Below are positions 55,937 to 64,000 of a stretch of 64,000 nucleotides of DNA, piece after piece. The notes beneath the pieces are model-generated. The model did no database searches and had not been told where the DNA came from. It was given only the letters and a program-made list of their open reading frames with translations. The translations under genes were made by a program, and so were the position numbers. Each line of letters opens with the position of its first letter. Positions within the stretch are counted from its first letter, which is position 1. The stretch covers positions 1,612,001 to 1,676,000 of the forward strand of contig NZ_CP115184.1 in assembly GCF_029395675.1 (NCBI RefSeq), given 5' to 3'. Source of the stretch: Janibacter cremeus. GTDB taxonomy: Bacteria; Actinomycetota; Actinomycetes; Actinomycetales; Dermatophilaceae.

Positions 55937-56935
55937 TCAGCGCCGGCCGGGTCCGGAGAGGAAGACCGTGAAGACCGCGGGCTGGGCCTGCACCAGCTCC
56001 AGGCGACCACCGTTGCGCTCGGCGAGCTGTCGCGCCAGCCCGAGCCCGAGACCGGAGCCGCTCGAGGTCACCGAGCGCTCGAAGATGTGGGGCGCGATCG
56101 TGGTGGGGACCCCCTCCCCCTCGTCCTGGACCTCGACGACGACCGATCCGATCGACCCGCGCATGGTGATCGTCACCCGACCGTCGCCGTGGGCCAGGGA
56201 GTTCTCGATGAGGCTCTGCAGGATCTGCGCGAGGTCCATCGGTGCGCACCGCACCGCCAGGCCAGGAGGTCCGTCCACCCGCATCGTGCGGTGGGCCGCG
56301 GTGAAGGCCGGCTGGTACTCCCGCTGCAGGCCCGCGAGCACGGAGTCGAGGGAGATCTCGGGGATCTCCCCGCCCTCCTGCGTACGGGAGCGCAGGGTGT
56401 CGACGACTCCGCTCAGCCGCTCGACCTGGGTCACCGCCACGGCGGCCTCGTCGCGGATGACCTCGAGGTCGTCGGTCTCGGCGATCTCCTCGAGACGCAT
56501 CAGCAGTGCCGTGAGCGGCGTGCGCAGCTGGTGCGAGGCGTCGGCCGCGAAGTCCCGGTCGAGTGCGCGCTGCCGTGCCAGCTCGCCGGCCAGACGGGCG
56601 ATCGCCTGCGTCGTGGCGTCGATGTCGGTCAGGCCGACGTTGGTGCGCGGAAGTGCGCCGCCCCCCTCGCGGATCGTCTCGATCTGGTGGGTGATGAAGG
56701 TCAGACCCCGGCCGCGCCGACCGTCGATGACCCGCAGCACGGCCAGTGCGACCAGGGCCGCGAGACCGGCACCGAGCGCCGGTGCGATGACGACCCAGAC
56801 CTGCGGATCGATCCCGAGCACGCTCTGTCCGTCGGCGACGACGAGGAAGACGACCCCGAGCACCAGGGCGGTGACCACCGCGCCACCGAGGGCCACCGCG
56901 AGCAGCAGCCGACGGACCAGCGCGCCGTAGCTCAC
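55937..56935 (-). CDS. sensor histidine kinase with minimal extracytoplasmic loop
   Basis: 332 residues: two membrane helices (about 12-34 and 46-68) joined by only a dozen residues, so it probably senses within the membrane. Phospho-accepting His is in DASHQLRTPLTALL near residue 136, N-box LIENSLAHGDG, G-boxes VQDEGEGVP and GSGLGLGLARQLAE. GTG start overlaps the regulator stop by 4 bases, so the pair is an operon with regulator first. Confidence 0.92.
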   Translation of the reverse strand: MSYGALVRRLLLAVALGGAVVTALVLGVVFLVVADGQSVLGIDPQVWVVIAPALGAGLAALVALAVLRVIDGRRGRGLTFITHQIETIREGGGALPRTNVGLTDIDATTQAIARLAGELARQRALDRDFAADASHQLRTPLTALLMRLEEIAETDDLEVIRDEAAVAVTQVERLSGVVDTLRSRTQEGGEIPEISLDSVLAGLQREYQPAFTAAHRTMRVDGPPGLAVRCAPMDLAQILQSLIENSLAHGDGRVTITMRGSIGSVVVEVQDEGEGVPTTIAPHIFERSVTSSGSGLGLGLARQLAERNGGRLELVQAQPAVFTVFLSGPGRR

Positions 56936-57600
56936 GAGTCGAAACGGAATCCGACGCCGCGCACCGTCGCGATGTGTGTCGGGTCCGCGACGTCGTCACC
57001 GAGCTTGCGACGCAGGACGGAGATGTGCATGTCCAGTGCCTTGGTCGAGCCGTACCACTCGGTCTCCCAGACCTCGCCCATCAGCTGCTCGCGGGTGACG
57101 ACGCGGCCCCGCTCGCGCACGAGGACGCTGAGCACGGAGAACTCCTTGGCGGTCAGCGGCAGCTCCTCGCCGTGGAACCACACGCGGCGGCTGTCGAGGT
57201 CCAGGCGCAGGGGGCCGCTCGGCTCGAGCGCCTCGTCGTTGCGTCGACGCAGCAGCGCGCGCACGCGGGCCATGAGCTCCGCGAGACGGAAGGGCTTGGT
57301 GACGTAGTCGTCGGCTCCTGCGTCGAGCCCGACGACGGTGTCGACCTCGTCGGCGCGGGCGGTGAGGATGAGGACGGGGACGTCGGAGCCGGTGGCGCGC
57401 ATCCGTCGGCACACCTCGAGCCCGTCGAGGGTCGGTAGCCCCAGGTCGAGGACCAGCAGGTCGGGGGGCGTGCCGAGGGCGACGTCGAGGGCCTCGCGTC
57501 CGTCGGCGTGCACGGTCACGTCGTACCCCTCGCGCACGAGAGCACGTGCCAGGGGGTCGGAGATGGCGGTGTCGTCCTCGGCCAGCAGCACTCGGGTCAT
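56932..57600 (-). CDS. OmpR-family response regulator
   Basis: 222 residues: receiver with LLAEDD acidic pocket, phospho-acceptor Asp in VLDLGLPTLDG, LTAR and TKPF; C-terminal winged helix ending VRGVGFRFDS. TATGAT lies exactly 6 bases before the ATG at 57600 (leaderless), which rules out the longer ORF start at 57621. Partner of the following kinase; the signal is unknown. Confidence 0.94.
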   Translation of the reverse strand: MTRVLLAEDDTAISDPLARALVREGYDVTVHADGREALDVALGTPPDLLVLDLGLPTLDGLEVCRRMRATGSDVPVLILTARADEVDTVVGLDAGADDYVTKPFRLAELMARVRALLRRRNDEALEPSGPLRLDLDSRRVWFHGEELPLTAKEFSVLSVLVRERGRVVTREQLMGEVWETEWYGSTKALDMHISVLRRKLGDDVADPTHIATVRGVGFRFDS

Positions 57601-57606
57601 GGTCGG

Positions 57607-57612
57607 ATCATA
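57607..57612 (-). promoter_or_regulatory. -10 element (TATGAT) of the two-component operon
   Basis: Minus-strand TATGAT, near-consensus TATAAT, 6 bases before the ATG at 57600; lies between the cyclase stop and the regulator. Confidence 0.65.
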
Positions 57613-57623
57613 GGAACTCATCC

Positions 57624-58694
57624 TCAGACGTGCGCGGTGACATCGGTGGTGCGCCGCGCACCCCTGACCCGGACGAGCCGGCTCGGGACGACCTCGCCGA
57701 TGCCACGCAGCGACCGACGGCGCGTCGGGACGGCGGCGAAACCGCTGAGGGGTTCGAGCAACCGGGTGAGGGCGTCGTCGACGTAGACGCCGCCGGGCGG
57801 CGCGACGGAGGTCAGCCGGCTGGCGCGGTTGACCGTCGTGCCGAAGACGTCGCCGAGCCGTCGCACGACGGGTCCGTGGGCCATCCCGATCCGTGCCTCC
57901 GGGAGGAGGTCGTCCTCGGTCATGGCCTCGACGAGGTCGAGGGCGATGGCGGCCGCGGGAGCGACCTCGAAGGTCTGGAAGAGCACCTCGTCACCCACCG
58001 TCTTCACGACCCGGCCGCCGTGGGCGGTGACGATGTCCGTGCACAGGTCCTCGAAGCGCTGGACCAGTCGCGCGAGGTCCCGCTCCGTGAGACGACGCAC
58101 GACCGAGGTGAAGTTGACCAGGTCGGCGAAGCCGATGACCGACATCCGACCGGCTTCCTCCTCGACGGAGAGCAGCCGCTGGATCGTCGCGGTCAGCTGC
58201 CGGCGCCACACGTAGAGCAGGAGGGGCTCGAGGTCGTCGGCGAGGCCGGACAGCCAGGCGGCGGCGACCTCGGAGTCGCCGATGGCCTCCTCCTCGGTCG
58301 GCTCCTCGTCACCGTGGCGCTGGCGGGAGACCTCCTCGAGGACCAGCTGCGCCTGCCACGCGGCGAGGCGGTCCATGGTCCGTGCGAGCGCGCGGGTCAT
58401 CGACAGCGCGAACTCCTCGGGGAACTCGCCCTCCCGGACCAACCGGGCCACCCGCGCGAGCGCCTCCAGGTCGGCCTCGGTGAACATGTCGTCGCCCTCC
58501 TGGACGATGGGGAAGCCCATCGCGTGCCAGAACTTGCGGGCGGATCGCACCGACACCCCGGCGCCGCGGGAGACCTGGCGCCGACCCATCGACGCAGGCC
58601 GGCCGAGCAGGACGCGCTCGAACTCCTCCGGCCCGCCGTCGTCCGTGAGGTCCGACTCGTCGGGGCCGTGCCCGTGGGCTCCTTCGTACGGCAC
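57624..58694 (-). CDS. class III adenylate cyclase with N-terminal regulatory domain
   Basis: 356 residues. The N-terminal 170 residues are helical with a MerR-like start (SRGAGVSVRSARKFWHAMGF) and resemble the autoinhibitory domain of actinobacterial cyclases such as Rv1264. The catalytic domain has both metal Asp residues (FADLVNFTSV and VGDEVLF), the ATP-specifying Lys (VKTVGDE), and GDVFGTTVNRASRL with transition-state Asn and Arg, so it appears complete. GGAGG 5 bases before the GTG. It sits upstream of, and on the same strand as, the two-component genes. Confidence 0.9.
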   Translation of the reverse strand: MPYEGAHGHGPDESDLTDDGGPEEFERVLLGRPASMGRRQVSRGAGVSVRSARKFWHAMGFPIVQEGDDMFTEADLEALARVARLVREGEFPEEFALSMTRALARTMDRLAAWQAQLVLEEVSRQRHGDEEPTEEEAIGDSEVAAAWLSGLADDLEPLLLYVWRRQLTATIQRLLSVEEEAGRMSVIGFADLVNFTSVVRRLTERDLARLVQRFEDLCTDIVTAHGGRVVKTVGDEVLFQTFEVAPAAAIALDLVEAMTEDDLLPEARIGMAHGPVVRRLGDVFGTTVNRASRLTSVAPPGGVYVDDALTRLLEPLSGFAAVPTRRRSLRGIGEVVPSRLVRVRGARRTTDVTAHV

Positions 58695-58718
58695 AGCACC
58701 TCCGTGGCGGTCGATGGG

Positions 58719-59489
58719 TCAGTGGGGCGACGCGCCGGGCAGTCGGATGTGCTGCACGTCACCCGCCGCAACGGTATCCGAGCCACGCGCCCCGGTGACA
58801 CACAGGCGCCCCTCGAGGTCCAGACCCGTGGTCTCGACCTCCTCACGGGTGCCGTCCGGGTGGTGCACGACGACCCGGCGACCGAGGGTGGCGCAGGCGC
58901 TGGCATAGGCGGCCCGGACCTGCTCGGCCGAGTCACCCCCCTCCGTCAGGGCGGCGTGCCAGCGGCGCAGGTGGGTGAGCACCGCTGCCGCGAGCGTGGT
59001 CCGGTCGACCTGCGCACCGACGAGGCGAAGGGAGGTGGCCGTCTCCACCGGCAGGTCACCCCGCTCGTGGCCCACGTTGATGCCGATGCCCACGACCACG
59101 CGCCCGTCGGGCCGCGACTGGCACAGGATGCCGCACACCTTCCGGTCCCCGTCGCCCGGGAGGAGGACGTCGTTGGGCCACTTCAGGTGGGCGTCCACCC
59201 CTTCGTCCACGAGCGCGGAGCGCACGGCCAGTCCCGTCGCGAGGGGCAGCCACCCCGGGGGCTGCACGGGGGGCACGACCACCGACATGGCCAGGGAGGC
59301 CCCCGGAGCGTCCTGCCACGGACGCCCGAGCCGGCCACGGCCGGCCGTCTGGTGCTCGGTGACGACCGGTGACCACAGCGCCCCGCGCTCCGCCGCAGCG
59401 GCGTTCGTCGAGCCGACGCGAGGCAGGTGGACGACCTCGCCCCACCCCTCCTCGGGAGGCAGCAGGGTGGTCAGTCGTTGGACGTCCAT
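58719..59489 (-). CDS. birA: biotin--[acetyl-CoA-carboxylase] ligase
   Basis: Attaches biotin to the carboxyl-carrier domain of acyl-CoA carboxylases. 256 residues: [12 protein letters not shown], biotin/ATP loop [30 protein letters not shown], and a C-terminal beta domain ending [11 protein letters not shown]. There is no N-terminal HTH, so it is not a repressor. Start either ATG 59489 (used) or GTG 59501, the latter 6-7 bases from a minus-strand TAACCT. Divergent from the carboxylase genes, as with Rv3279c/Rv3280. Confidence 0.92.
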   Translation of the reverse strand: MDVQRLTTLLPPEEGWGEVVHLPRVGSTNAAAAERGALWSPVVTEHQTAGRGRLGRPWQDAPGASLAMSVVVPPVQPPGWLPLATGLAVRSALVDEGVDAHLKWPNDVLLPGDGDRKVCGILCQSRPDGRVVVGIGINVGHERGDLPVETATSLRLVGAQVDRTTLAAAVLTHLRRWHAALTEGGDSAEQVRAAYASACATLGRRVVVHHPDGTREEVETTGLDLEGRLCVTGARGSDTVAAGDVQHIRLPGASPH

Positions 59490-59512
59490 CGGGGTCGGCA
59501 CACGGTCAAGGT

Positions 59513-59518
59513 TAGGCT
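59513..59518 (+). promoter_or_regulatory. -10 element (TAGGCT) of the acyl-CoA carboxylase genes
   Basis: TAGGCT, 7 bases before the ATG at 59526. The birA box (minus-strand TAACCT, 59509-59514) overlaps it, so the two divergent promoters share bases and may interfere. Confidence 0.55.
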
Positions 59519-59525
59519 TCGCACC

Positions 59526-61166
59526 ATGTCCCAGAGCACCGAGACCACTGACGCTCACTCCATCGGCGGCACCGATGTCCCCGTCGACATCGACATCCAC
59601 ACGACGGCCGGCAAGCTCGCCGACCTCAAGCGTCGCGTGGCCGAAGTCGCCAACGCCGGGTCGACCCGCGCCGTGGAGAAGCAGCACTCCCGCGGCAAGC
59701 AGACCGCCCGCGAGCGCATCGCGCTCCTCCTCGACGAGGGCACCTTCGTCGAGATGGACAAGTACGCCCGCCACCGCTCGACCGCCTTCGGCCAGGAGGC
59801 CAACCGGCCCTACGGCGACGGTGTCGTCACGGGCTACGGCACGGTCGACGGTCGTCAGGTCGCCGTCTTCGCGCAGGACTTCACCGTCTTCGGCGGGTCC
59901 CTCGGTGAGGTCTTCGGCGAGAAGATCACCAAGGTCATGGACTTCGCGATGAAGATCGGCTGCCCGGTGGTCGGTCTCAACGACTCCGGCGGTGCCCGCA
60001 TCCAGGAGGGTGTGGTCTCCCTGGGCCTCTACGGCGAGATCTTCAAGCGCAACGTGCACGCCTCGGGTGTCATCCCGCAGATCTCCCTGATCATGGGCCC
60101 GTGCGCCGGTGGCGCCGTCTACTCCCCCGCGGTCACCGACTTCACCATCATGGTCGACCAGACCTCGCACATGTTCATCACCGGCCCGGACGTGATCAAG
60201 ACCGTCACCGGCGAGGACGTGGAGTTCGAGGACCTCGGTGGTGCGCACACGCACAACACCAAGTCCGGCGTGGCCCACTACATGGCCTCCGACGAGGACG
60301 ACGCGATCGACTACGTCAAGGCGCTGCTGAGCTTCCTGCCGAGCAACAACCTCGAGGAGCCTCCTGTCTTCGGCGAAGAGCTCGACCTCGAGGTGACGGA
60401 CGAGGACCGGGTGCTCGACACGATCATCCCGGACTCGCCGAACATGCCCTACGACATGAAGCAGGTCATCACCTCGGTCGTCGACGACGGCGACTTCCTC
60501 GAGGTGCAGCCGCTGTTCGCGCCGAACATCATCTGCGGCTTCGCCCGGATCGAGGGCCGCTCGGTCGGCGTCGTCGCCAACAACCCGATGCAGTTCGCGG
60601 GCACGCTCGACATCGGCGCCTCGGAGAAGGCCGCCCGCTTCGTGCGCACCTGCGACGCCTTCAACGTCCCCGTCCTGACCTTCGTGGACGTCCCGGGCTT
60701 CCTGCCGGGCACCGACCAGGAGTGGAACGGCATCATCCGCCGCGGCGCGAAGCTGATCTTCGCCTACGCCGAGGCGACCGTCCCGCTCGTCACGGTCATC
60801 ACCCGCAAGGCCTACGGCGGCGCCTACGACGTCATGGGGTCCAAGCACCTCGGTGCCGACATCAACCTCGCGTGGCCGACCGCCCAGATCGCCGTCATGG
60901 GCGCCCAGGGCGCGGTCAACATCCTCTACCGCAAGCAGCTCGCGGCCGCCGAGGCCGAGGGCCGCGACGTCGAGGAGGCCCGCCAGGAGTTCATCACCGC
61001 CTACGAGGACGCCTTGGCCAACCCGTACGTCGCCGCGGAGCGGGGCTACATCGACACGGTCATCACGCCGAGCAACACCCGGATGAACGTCAGCCGCGCG
61101 CTGCGTGCGCTCAAGACCAAGCGCGAGACGCTGCCGCCCAAGAAGCACGGGAACATCCCGCTGTGA
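59526..61166 (+). CDS. accD: acyl-CoA carboxylase beta (carboxyltransferase) subunit, AccD5/PccB type
   Basis: Transfers carboxylate from biotin to propionyl-/acetyl-CoA, giving (methyl)malonyl-CoA. 546 residues, two crotonase-fold halves: [14 protein letters not shown] and [16 protein letters not shown] in the N-half, [35 protein letters not shown] and [15 protein letters not shown] in the C-half, ending KKHGNIPL. The biotinylated alpha subunit is not in the window. Leaderless start. The epsilon subunit follows with a GTGA overlap. Confidence 0.96.
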   Translation: MSQSTETTDAHSIGGTDVPVDIDIHTTAGKLADLKRRVAEVANAGSTRAVEKQHSRGKQTARERIALLLDEGTFVEMDKYARHRSTAFGQEANRPYGDGVVTGYGTVDGRQVAVFAQDFTVFGGSLGEVFGEKITKVMDFAMKIGCPVVGLNDSGGARIQEGVVSLGLYGEIFKRNVHASGVIPQISLIMGPCAGGAVYSPAVTDFTIMVDQTSHMFITGPDVIKTVTGEDVEFEDLGGAHTHNTKSGVAHYMASDEDDAIDYVKALLSFLPSNNLEEPPVFGEELDLEVTDEDRVLDTIIPDSPNMPYDMKQVITSVVDDGDFLEVQPLFAPNIICGFARIEGRSVGVVANNPMQFAGTLDIGASEKAARFVRTCDAFNVPVLTFVDVPGFLPGTDQEWNGIIRRGAKLIFAYAEATVPLVTVITRKAYGGAYDVMGSKHLGADINLAWPTAQIAVMGAQGAVNILYRKQLAAAEAEGRDVEEARQEFITAYEDALANPYVAAERGYIDTVITPSNTRMNVSRALRALKTKRETLPPKKHGNIPL

Positions 61167-61411
61167 CCGGCGACGAGACCGGGATCGACACCCCGGACCC
61201 GGCAGCACCCGCCGGCCCGCGCATCGAGGTCGTCGGCAACGCGTCCGCGGAGCAGGTCGCCGCGCTCGTCGCCGTGCTCTCCGGCGTGGGCGGGGGCGAG
61301 GACGAGGAGCCCGCTGGTCCGGCCACCCGCTGGGCCTCGCGCGAGCGCCTCGTGCGGGCACCCCTGCACCCGTCGCCCGGTGCCTGGCGGGCATCCGCCT
61401 TCCCCGGCTGA
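61163..61411 (+). CDS. accE: acyl-CoA carboxylase epsilon subunit (AccE-like)
   Basis: 82-residue protein of the actinobacterial acyl-CoA carboxylase epsilon family, which stabilises the alpha-beta complex. An acidic, Pro-rich disordered N-terminus (1-20) precedes the short helix [19 protein letters not shown] and the Trp/Arg tail [13 protein letters not shown]...GAWRAS. GTG start overlaps the accD stop by 4 bases. Same place as AccE5 (Rv3281). Confidence 0.88.
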   Translation: MTGDETGIDTPDPAAPAGPRIEVVGNASAEQVAALVAVLSGVGGGEDEEPAGPATRWASRERLVRAPLHPSPGAWRASAFPG

Positions 61412-61425
61412 CGGGTCGTACACAG

Positions 61426-61485
61426 AAGGGACTCCTGCAGCAGACGCACCTCTTTCCTCGGGGTGGCGGCTCTCGGGAGTCCCTT
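61426..61485 (+). terminator. probable terminator of accDE
   Basis: AAGGGACTCC (61426-61435) pairs with GGAGTCCCTT (61476-61485), all ten positions, enclosing a 40-base loop; a short T run follows the second arm. It lies 14 bases after the epsilon-subunit stop. Confidence 0.6.
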
Positions 61486-61592
61486 TCGTGCACGGTCCAC
61501 TGCTACCGACTCCGGCGCCCTGACCGGCAACCGGCGCGCCGAGCTGGGGCGCATCACCGCCCGCCGTTGAGCCCCTGGCCTCGACGGCCGCC

Positions 61593-62132
61593 TCAGAAGA
61601 GCGACAACGGCTCGTCCTGCGCCGGCTCGGCGACCCGCTCGACGACTGCCTCGGCCGTGCCCGACCGGGCGCCGGGGATGCCGGGTCCCGGCTCGGGTGC
61701 CGCCCCCTTCGCCCATGCCGCGGCCGCGCTCGTCGCGAGTCGGTCGGCGTCCTCGTTGAGCGCGTGGCCGGTGTGGCCCCTGACCCACTCGAAGGTCACC
61801 CGCCGGCCGGCCATCGCCGCGTCGAGCGCCTGCATGATCTCGACGTTGAGGACCGGCTTGCCGTCCTTCTTGCGCCAGCCCTTGCGTTTCCACCCGGGCA
61901 TCCACGCGGTGATCGAGTTGATGACGTACTTGCTGTCGCAGATGACGTGGAGGTCCTCGTCGAGGTGGGCCGTCTGCTGCAGCAGGTCCAGCACGGCCGT
62001 GAGCTCGCCCATGTTGTTCGTCCCGTGTGCCCACCCTCCACGGTCCCAGCGGTCCTCGTCGATGTACCAGCCCCAGCCGGCAGGGCCGGGGTTGCCGAGA
62101 GCGGATCCGTCGGCGGCAGCGGTGAGGGTCAT
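61593..62132 (-). CDS. rnhA: ribonuclease HI
   Basis: Cleaves RNA in RNA-DNA hybrids. 179 residues: catalytic carboxylates D8 (AAADGSALGNPG), E43 (NNMGELTAVL), D66 (ICDSKYVI) and the D near 130 in WVRGHTGHALNEDADRLA, with the conserved His. About 25 extra residues form a disordered, acidic tail. GGAG lies 8 bases before the ATG. Stands alone. Confidence 0.95.
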   Translation of the reverse strand: MTLTAAADGSALGNPGPAGWGWYIDEDRWDRGGWAHGTNNMGELTAVLDLLQQTAHLDEDLHVICDSKYVINSITAWMPGWKRKGWRKKDGKPVLNVEIMQALDAAMAGRRVTFEWVRGHTGHALNEDADRLATSAAAAWAKGAAPEPGPGIPGARSGTAEAVVERVAEPAQDEPLSLF

Positions 62133-62265
62133 GCGGTCACTCCGTGGGGTGAAGGGGGAACGGCTGCGGTCTTCCTATCAGACGGAGGCAACGTGGCCGT
62201 GCAGCTGACGAATCATGACGTCAAAAGGGCTGCGATCGGCCATCGCGATCGATACCGTCCGAGGT

Positions 62266-63942
62266 GTGAGCACCGACACACCCCGTCCCACCACCGACAT
62301 CGATCGCATCGCCGAGGCACACCTCGACGCCGAGGTCGCGCTCTCCCCGATCGAGGCGACCTACCTCGGCGTCCCGGGGCACGACGCCGACCTGGACGAC
62401 CTCTCCCCCGACGGGTTCGCCGCCGCATCACGATTGCGTCTCGAGACGCTGGCAGCGTTGGAGGGAGCCACCCCCGTCGACGACGTCGACCGGGTGACCC
62501 TGGAGGCGATGCGTGAGCGGCTCGGGCTCGCCGAGGAGATGCACGAGGCCGGTCTGGACCTGAGCGAGGTCAACGTGCTCGCCTCACCGATGCAGTCCGT
62601 GCGCGACGTCTTCGACGTGATGCCCACCGCGACCCCCGAGGACTGGGCGACGATCGCCACCCGCATGGGCAAGGTCCCGACCGCCCTCGAGCAGTGGACC
62701 GAGTCGCTCACCGCAGCGGCCGGCAGGGGGCGGATCGCCCCCCTTCGCCAGTACGAGCGGTGCATCGAGCAGTGCGCCGACCTGACCGCCCCGGACGGCT
62801 ACTTCGCCTCCTTCCTCGCGGGCGCGGGGCTGGACGGGCAGCCGCTCCCGGAGTCCCTCGCCGCCGACCTGCGCCGCTCGGTCGACGCGGCCGCCGGCGC
62901 CTACCGCGACCTGGCCGAGCGGCTGAAACCGTTGCGGGACAGGGCCCCCGAGGCTGACGCCTGCGGCCGCGAGGACTACGAGCTGCACTCGCGCGCCTTC
63001 CTCGGCGCCCGTGTCGATCTCGAGGAGACCTACGCCTGGGGCCAGGAGGAGCTCGCCCGGATCACGGGTGAGATGGCCGCGGTCGCCGAGCGGATCTCCC
63101 CCGGCGCGACCATCCGGGAGGCCATCGCGATCCTCGACGCCGACCCCCGGTACCAGATCCACGGCACCGACGCGCTGCAGGCGTGGATGCAGGAGAAGGC
63201 GGACGAGGCCATCGAGCTGCTCTCCCCGCACATGGACATCCCCGAGCCGGTCCGCACCATCGAGTGCATGATCGCGCCCACCGAGACGGGCGGCATCTAC
63301 TACACCGGACCGAGCGACGACTTCTCCCGCCCGGGCCGGATGTGGTGGTCGGTGCCGAAGGGGGTCACCCAGTTCGGCACGTGGCGCGAGCTGACGACCG
63401 TCTACCACGAGGGCGTGCCGGGCCACCACCTCCAGGTCGGCCAGACCATCCACCGCCGGCAGCTGCTCAACCGCTGGCGTCGCCTGGCCTCGTGGACGTC
63501 GGGCCACGGCGAGGGCTGGGCGCTGTACGCGGAGTGGCTCATGGCCGAGCTGGGCCACATGGACGACCCCGGCAACCGGATGGGCCTGCTCGACGGTCAG
63601 TCGCTCCGGGCGGCGCGGGTGGTCCTGGACATCGGGGTGCACTGCGGGTTCGAGGCGCCCGCCGAGGTCGGGGGCGGCGCCTGGACCTACGAGAAGGCGT
63701 GGACCTTCCTCAGCGCCCACGCCAACATGGAGGAGAGCTTCCTGCGCTTCGAGCTGGATCGATACCTCGGGTGGCCCGGGCAGGCCCCGAGCTACAAGAT
63801 CGGTGAGCGGCTCTGGCTGCAGCTGCGTGACGAGACCGCCCGCCGCGAGGGCGATGCCTTCGACCTGAGGGCCTTCCACCGCCGGGCCCTCGACGTCGGC
63901 GGTGTCGGCCTGGACACGCTACGCACCGCGGTCTTGGGCTGA
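62266..63942 (+). CDS. DUF885 family protein, probable zinc peptidase
   Basis: 558-residue cytoplasmic protein of the DUF885 family, helical, resembling gluzincin-type peptidases. The metal-binding motif is H-E-G-V-P-G-H-H in TTVYHEGVPGHHLQVGQ near residue 388, and the third ligand region is probably HGEGWALYAEWLMAEL. Also typical is IYYTGPSDDFSRPGRMWW. The GTG at 62266 (VSTDTPRPTTDI) is preferred over an upstream ATG because that would extend into the promoter; evidence is modest. Substrate unknown. Confidence 0.87.
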   Translation: MSTDTPRPTTDIDRIAEAHLDAEVALSPIEATYLGVPGHDADLDDLSPDGFAAASRLRLETLAALEGATPVDDVDRVTLEAMRERLGLAEEMHEAGLDLSEVNVLASPMQSVRDVFDVMPTATPEDWATIATRMGKVPTALEQWTESLTAAAGRGRIAPLRQYERCIEQCADLTAPDGYFASFLAGAGLDGQPLPESLAADLRRSVDAAAGAYRDLAERLKPLRDRAPEADACGREDYELHSRAFLGARVDLEETYAWGQEELARITGEMAAVAERISPGATIREAIAILDADPRYQIHGTDALQAWMQEKADEAIELLSPHMDIPEPVRTIECMIAPTETGGIYYTGPSDDFSRPGRMWWSVPKGVTQFGTWRELTTVYHEGVPGHHLQVGQTIHRRQLLNRWRRLASWTSGHGEGWALYAEWLMAELGHMDDPGNRMGLLDGQSLRAARVVLDIGVHCGFEAPAEVGGGAWTYEKAWTFLSAHANMEESFLRFELDRYLGWPGQAPSYKIGERLWLQLRDETARREGDAFDLRAFHRRALDVGGVGLDTLRTAVLG

Positions 63943-63987
63943 GCGGGGTCACACCGGGAGCACCCCGACTGACAAAGGACGCGTCCC

Positions 63988-64000
63988 TTGGCCCTCGTTC
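63988..64000 (+). CDS. possible start of a gene cut by the right edge
   Basis: AAAGGA at 63974-63979 lies 8 bases before a TTG at 63988 that opens LALV. Only four codons are visible, so identity cannot be given and the start itself is speculative. Confidence 0.3.

Noticed and set aside
59490..61493. Upstream extension of the birA frame antisense to accD
   Set aside because: Only the part downstream of 59489-59501 resembles biotin ligase; the rest is antisense to accD.

Overview
This 64 kb window is chromosomal DNA of a very GC-rich actinomycete. That call rests on the genes themselves: mycothione reductase, the MtrA-MtrB-LpqB signalling set, a WhiB protein, F420-type FbiA, actinobacterium-only families (DUF3499, TIGR02569, TIGR03089, a DUF6459/Rv3235-like protein) and many apparently leaderless promoters. 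The order secA-hpf-comF-lpqB-mtrB-mtrA-sahH-(SIS)-manB-DUF3499-metallopeptidase-whiB-fbiA ... purE-purK-gtrA-birA-accD-accE follows the Mycobacterium tuberculosis Rv3235-Rv3281 neighbourhood as I know it. A member of the order Micrococcales (for example Intrasporangiaceae-like) is my inference, not something the sequence proves. I see no rRNA, tRNA, IS element, prophage or CRISPR array. No gene-free stretch exceeds about 300 bases; the longest are 46871-47163 and 45151-45420.

Left part (1-12.2 kb): an incomplete NAD-glutamate dehydrogenase runs off the left edge. Then come a small WXG-like pair, DUF2505 and DUF6912 proteins, a wax-ester/diacylglycerol acyltransferase homologue, an orphan SAF (CpaB-like)/CpaE-like pair, a 71-residue excisionase-type HTH protein, and a LysM protein whose upstream region carries five 10-bp direct repeats. 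12.2-31 kb is the conserved core: SecA, a YcaQ-type glycosylase, ribosome hibernation factor, ComF, LpqB-MtrB-MtrA, two paired SMR transporters behind a guanidine-III riboswitch, adenosylhomocysteinase, mycothione reductase, and a ManB/SIS/Trm112 operon for mannose metabolism.

31-45 kb holds a TerC protein with a structured leader (possible manganese riboswitch), a whiB-glycosyltransferase-DUF5719 operon, FbiA, an AlkA-type glycosylase, a flippase-like protein, and a 942-residue secreted protein with a VanY-like zinc-peptidase domain and nine peptidoglycan-binding domains. 45-53 kb has short-chain acyl-CoA/ketone-body genes (CoA transferase A and B, 3-hydroxybutyryl-CoA dehydrogenase, acyl-CoA dehydrogenase) interleaved with cell-envelope genes (GT2, LCP protein, UDP-glucose dehydrogenase). 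53-64 kb holds purK-purE, GtrA, a two-component pair followed by a class III adenylate cyclase, BirA divergent from the acyl-CoA carboxylase beta and epsilon subunits it serves, RNase HI and a DUF885 peptidase-like protein.

The most informative non-coding signals are the guanidine-III riboswitch (22546-22588), the decamer array (10701-10755), a shared 17-19 bp motif upstream of whiB and of the peptidoglycan-binding protein, and an octamer (CGAAGGGG) that looks strongly over-represented on both strands.
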